Of a DNA stretch of 16,631 nt, positions 14,106 through 16,631 are shown piece after piece. Source of the stretch: an uncultured archaeon (GTDB taxonomy: Archaea > Thermoproteota > CALKCG01 > B24); assembly GCA_938082915.1 (NCBI GenBank), contig CALKCG010000135.1, positions 1-16,631 on the forward strand, read 5' to 3'. Made by a program: the position numbers and the translations under genes. The stretch's first letter is position 1. Each line of letters opens with the position of its first letter. The notes below the pieces were generated by a model. That model worked only from the letters and a program-made list of their open reading frames with translations, ran no database searches and was not told the DNA's origin.

Positions 14106-15791
14106 TCAATGTCGGCTACGTTTCCGCCGTTTAGTCGAGGTTGTCGACCTTATGATAGCCGTGACAACTATAAGCATTAGTACTCCGAATAGTATTAAAA
14201 GCAACTCTGGTTGTACGACAGTTAACGTGTATACAACTGTTTCCGATAAATCGCCGCTACTCCCAATTATAACTATCTTGTAGATTCCGGTCGGCGTTGA
14301 CGAGGACACAGTTACCGTTATAGTGCTTGTAAATGTAGGGACCCCGGAGCTTGGGTTAAAGGATACTGAAAATCCACTGGGTGTTTCCAATGCCGAAAGG
14401 AAAACCGTTTCAGCCGAGCCCTCCACAAGCGTCACCGTAATAGTTGTCGACCCGCTGCCTCCAGACACTATTATGCTACTGCTTGGTGAAATTGAAATAG
14501 TGAATATGAAGAATCTGGTGAAAACCGCTGTTTCCTCAGTAGGCTGTTCAACCTTTATCATAATCGGGTTTACTACGTCAGAGTATGAACCCACCCAGCC
14601 GTTGAATGTATAGCCTGGAGAGGGGGATGCAGATATCGTTACGACACTCCCCTCATCATACCAATATGAACCTTCAGGTGGATTCAGAGTTCCAGCATCG
14701 GCTGGATCAACTTGCAATAGAAGCTGATACTGCGTTTTGTAGATGGCTACTATGGATCCGCCTTCAACTGGAACCGTTATGGTTCCATTTCTCATATTCG
14801 ATAAGCCGCTTGACGACGTCCAAACATATCTTTTACCGTACCAGGCACCTATGGGATCTGTCCATGAGAAGCTGATGCTGGAGCCAACAGCACGGATAAT
14901 GTTTACTGGGAGTTGACTGTACGTAAAGCCCATTCCATCGACTGTTAGAACGGTCTCCGACGCATCCGAACTCAGCCCAATTGCGGAAAACGTTATAGTA
15001 GCCGTATCCATGGAGGAGGAATATTTCAAGTAAAACGTGTGTAAGACGTCTGCTATCAAGTTTACGGCGAGGTTTAACGATTCTCCAACCCTATTCACGA
15101 ATATCGGATTGCTCCAGTTGTAGTTTTCATCCATCCATACGCATGTTAAATCTCCATCTAAATCAAACGTAGTATCGTAGGCTAGGAGGAGAGTAGCATC
15201 GTAGGCTGAAATTGTTTCTAAAGCACCGTCAAACTTTAGGTAGACGTTAAAATCATCATAGTAGCTGTTTGTTCTACTGTTGACGTATGTCTCGTAGTCG
15301 CTATGATGTCTCTCACCACCCCAGTCTGTGTTTGAACCCATTACGTGGCTGAAAACCGCCACGTCAGATATATAATGTGTCATAGCACCCAGCCTCATAG
15401 AAGCATTAGCCCAGTCGCCAGTCTTAACATAAACAAGAGCCATCATGTACTCTTCTTGAGCTCTAACAGCAGATGCATCATCTTGCAGAGAGCCGTCTAC
15501 ACGATAGTATACGTGGTGTTTAGACGTATCTCCAATTCCATACGGTGGATTGGGATTATCAGGCAACTCGGTACCGTAGAGAAACCATGCGAGATTGGCG
15601 ATGATAAACTGCTTCTCCTCGAGTGGAAGCCAGTCGAGTGCGTGCTCCGCAATCCAATCGTGAGTCCCATACTTTGGACTATGCGGGTCTAAACTGAAGC
15701 CACCGTTACTCCAAGAATCACAACGTACCACAAGTGGAGAGAGAAGCAACGTAAAGCAGAGCATCAAAGCGAACTTTAACTTGAACCTCAC
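14106..15791 (-). CDS. Membrane-anchored surface protein with zinc-dependent phospholipase C-like domain
   Basis: 561 residues. A signal peptide (1 to about 26, hydrophobic 7-22) would leave Trp27 at the new N-terminus. Residues 27-258 show the ligand pattern of zinc phospholipase C: Trp27, His44, Asp78, His92, His139, Asp143, His149, His163, Glu167. From Asp78 to His92 (14) and in the series His139 to Glu167 (steps 4, 6, 14, 4) the spacing equals that I recall for the Bacillus cereus enzyme (Asp55-His69; His118, Asp122, His128, His142, Glu146). Residues about 353-424 form a divergent InlB B-repeat-like module; 431-527 a second beta-sandwich; 529-548 a membrane helix, with a KRRKRSRH tail inside. 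The enzyme thus faces outward. Real substrates may be phospholipids or other phosphodiesters; archaeal ether lipids make this uncertain. Start GTG 15791, one codon after an in-frame TGA. Confidence 0.82.
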   Translation of the reverse strand: MRFKLKFALMLCFTLLLSPLVVRCDSWSNGGFSLDPHSPKYGTHDWIAEHALDWLPLEEKQFIIANLAWFLYGTELPDNPNPPYGIGDTSKHHVYYRVDGSLQDDASAVRAQEEYMMALVYVKTGDWANASMRLGAMTHYISDVAVFSHVMGSNTDWGGERHHSDYETYVNSRTNSYYDDFNVYLKFDGALETISAYDATLLLAYDTTFDLDGDLTCVWMDENYNWSNPIFVNRVGESLNLAVNLIADVLHTFYLKYSSSMDTATITFSAIGLSSDASETVLTVDGMGFTYSQLPVNIIRAVGSSISFSWTDPIGAWYGKRYVWTSSSGLSNMRNGTITVPVEGGSIVAIYKTQYQLLLQVDPADAGTLNPPEGSYWYDEGSVVTISASPSPGYTFNGWVGSYSDVVNPIMIKVEQPTEETAVFTRFFIFTISISPSSSIIVSGGSGSTTITVTLVEGSAETVFLSALETPSGFSVSFNPSSGVPTFTSTITVTVSSSTPTGIYKIVIIGSSGDLSETVVYTLTVVQPELLLILFGVLMLIVVTAIIRSTTSTKRRKRSRH

Positions 15792-16086
15792 TCAAATCAC
15801 TGGGGAAATAGTTGAGTAAACATTTTTTAAAGTTGTTAAACAAAGAATGGTTGGAAAAATTCCAAGCGACACTACATAGCTTGGAGGAGTATTACGTCTT
15901 TAAGTATAAAAGAGCATAGACCCTACATGACTACCCCATTAATTTAAACATAGATCTGTGCAAGCTATATTGGTGTTTAGCGGCATTAAGAAGCAAAGCG
16001 AAGTCTTCACATGCACCTGTATTAGGCTGGGCAATTATCGAAAGGTTGGGCTTCTCCTATAGGGAAATAAATGTGGGGAATTTGTT
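15792..16086. other. Intergenic stretch with no supported gene
   Basis: It contains the upstream region of the phospholipase-like gene, with a TATA-like TTTAAAAAAT-type stretch near 15825-15834 on the minus strand. On the plus strand, 15920-16090 is open for 56 codons (VLGWAIIERLGFSYREIN) but has no start codon and is not recognised; it may be the tail of a lost gene. The minus-strand membrane protein gene ends here. Confidence 0.3.
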
Positions 16087-16631
16087 TTAACGTGGGTATG
16101 CAATGAATGCTCCAATTCCAGCTATTAATGCATTTAATGCGGCTCCAAGCATGAATCCACCAGTGAATGGCACAGCCCTCTCTTCGTATAATCTGCTTCC
16201 CCCGATCCTCAGTATAAACCACTTTATAATACTGCAGATAAGTGCTGCCATCCATATTCCGTGGAGTCCACCTATCCAGTCCCAAGCGATTATGCTCATA
16301 AGCGGGTCTGGCATCCATAGGAATCTAGCGTGTAGAAAGCTCATAATCACCATGAAGATAAAGCCACCCGTTATCCAAGGAGAGATCTCCGCAATCGGTC
16401 TTGGTGATGGCCTATTCCACATATCGTAGATCCTAAATTCAATATTGCCTGCCCAGATAGCACCCGTTACGCCTTTCCCATATACGCCCGGAAGCAATAC
16501 CATCATTATACAGGCTATGAAAATTGCGACTATCAAAGATGTGAATGTTAGTTTGAATATGCCCTTAGGATGTATATTCATCATTTTAGCCATCTTGTAA
16601 GGTCCTATCGCAGCGTAAAAAGTACTACACC
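16087..16631 (-). CDS. Multi-pass membrane protein, DUF6785/DUF6784-like, C-terminal part (cut by right edge)
   Basis: The minus frame is open through the right edge: upstream of the ATG at 16593 it reads STFYAAIGPYKM, matching LYAVLGSYKM in the left-edge protein, so that ATG is internal. The visible 180 residues contain the same marks in the same order: RPSPRPIAEISPWI, FIFMVIM, ARFLWMPDPLMS, AWDW, GIWMAAL, ILRIGGSRLYEE, VPFTGGFMLG. About four membrane helices are visible. The protein ends a few residues after the last helix. The family's function is not established; with its paralogue facing it from the left edge, it is inferred to be a transporter or membrane partner of the sugar genes between. 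Confidence 0.72.
   Translation of the reverse strand, partial: CSTFYAAIGPYKMAKMMNIHPKGIFKLTFTSLIVAIFIACIMMVLLPGVYGKGVTGAIWAGNIEFRIYDMWNRPSPRPIAEISPWITGGFIFMVIMSFLHARFLWMPDPLMSIIAWDWIGGLHGIWMAALICSIIKWFILRIGGSRLYEERAVPFTGGFMLGAALNALIAGIGAFIAYPR

Noticed and set aside
1..16631. CRISPR array, rRNA, intact transposase, toxin-antitoxin or restriction genes
   Set aside because: Read through on both strands: no regularly spaced repeats, no rRNA-like sequence and no catalytic motifs of such enzymes were found.

Overview
The window looks archaeal and most likely comes from a thermophilic or anaerobic Thermoproteota relative of the Bathyarchaeia type. Reasons seen in the sequence: AT-rich TATA-like boxes 24-27 bases before several starts, some of which appear leaderless; GTG and TTG starts with short Shine-Dalgarno sites; an archaeal OB-fold single-strand DNA-binding protein; a rubrerythrin/desulfoferrodoxin pair; and a broken surface-protein N-terminus of a kind I associate with Bathyarchaeia. 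The lineage is an inference from remembered families, not from a search.

Layout, left to right. Positions 1-1191 hold the 3' part of a multi-pass membrane protein (DUF6785/DUF6784-like), and a paralogue enters from the right edge on the other strand (16087-16631). A uroporphyrinogen-decarboxylase-family protein (1235-2302) is followed by a decayed tract with a 28-base direct repeat (2303-2830), a one-domain retropepsin-like aspartic protease (2859-3248), and a G+C-richer block of broken reading frames (3268-4160) that ends near a tRNA-3'-end-like stretch (about 4314-4343). Next come a DUF4838 glycoside-hydrolase-like protein (minus, 4519-6222), a Gfo/Idh/MocA oxidoreductase pseudogene (6358-6937), a broken surface-protein gene (7005-7201) and two divergent small helical proteins (7297-8087).

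The middle carries housekeeping and redox genes: cysteine synthase (minus), a PHP-domain phosphoesterase (plus), an operon of rubrerythrin and two-iron desulfoferrodoxin (minus, peroxide reduction plus superoxide reduction), and an OB-fold protein (plus). The last third, mostly minus strand, holds a carboxypeptidase-regulatory-like protein split by two single-base losses, a GH29 alpha-L-fucosidase with a palindrome in its promoter, a caspase-like remnant whose catalytic Cys codon reads Tyr, and a membrane-anchored exported protein with the full metal-ligand spacing of zinc-dependent phospholipase C.

Together the URO-D, DUF4838, Gfo/Idh, GH29 and DUF6785-like genes suggest an accessory region for using fucose- or uronate-bearing glycans, now partly eroded: at least six reading frames are broken. 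The most interesting items are the phospholipase-C-like surface protein, the nearby caspase-like remnant, the inverted membrane-protein paralogues at the two edges, and the strong A-versus-T shift along single genes near the left end. I found no CRISPR array, rRNA, intact tRNA or intact transposase, and no clear new multi-gene defence system.
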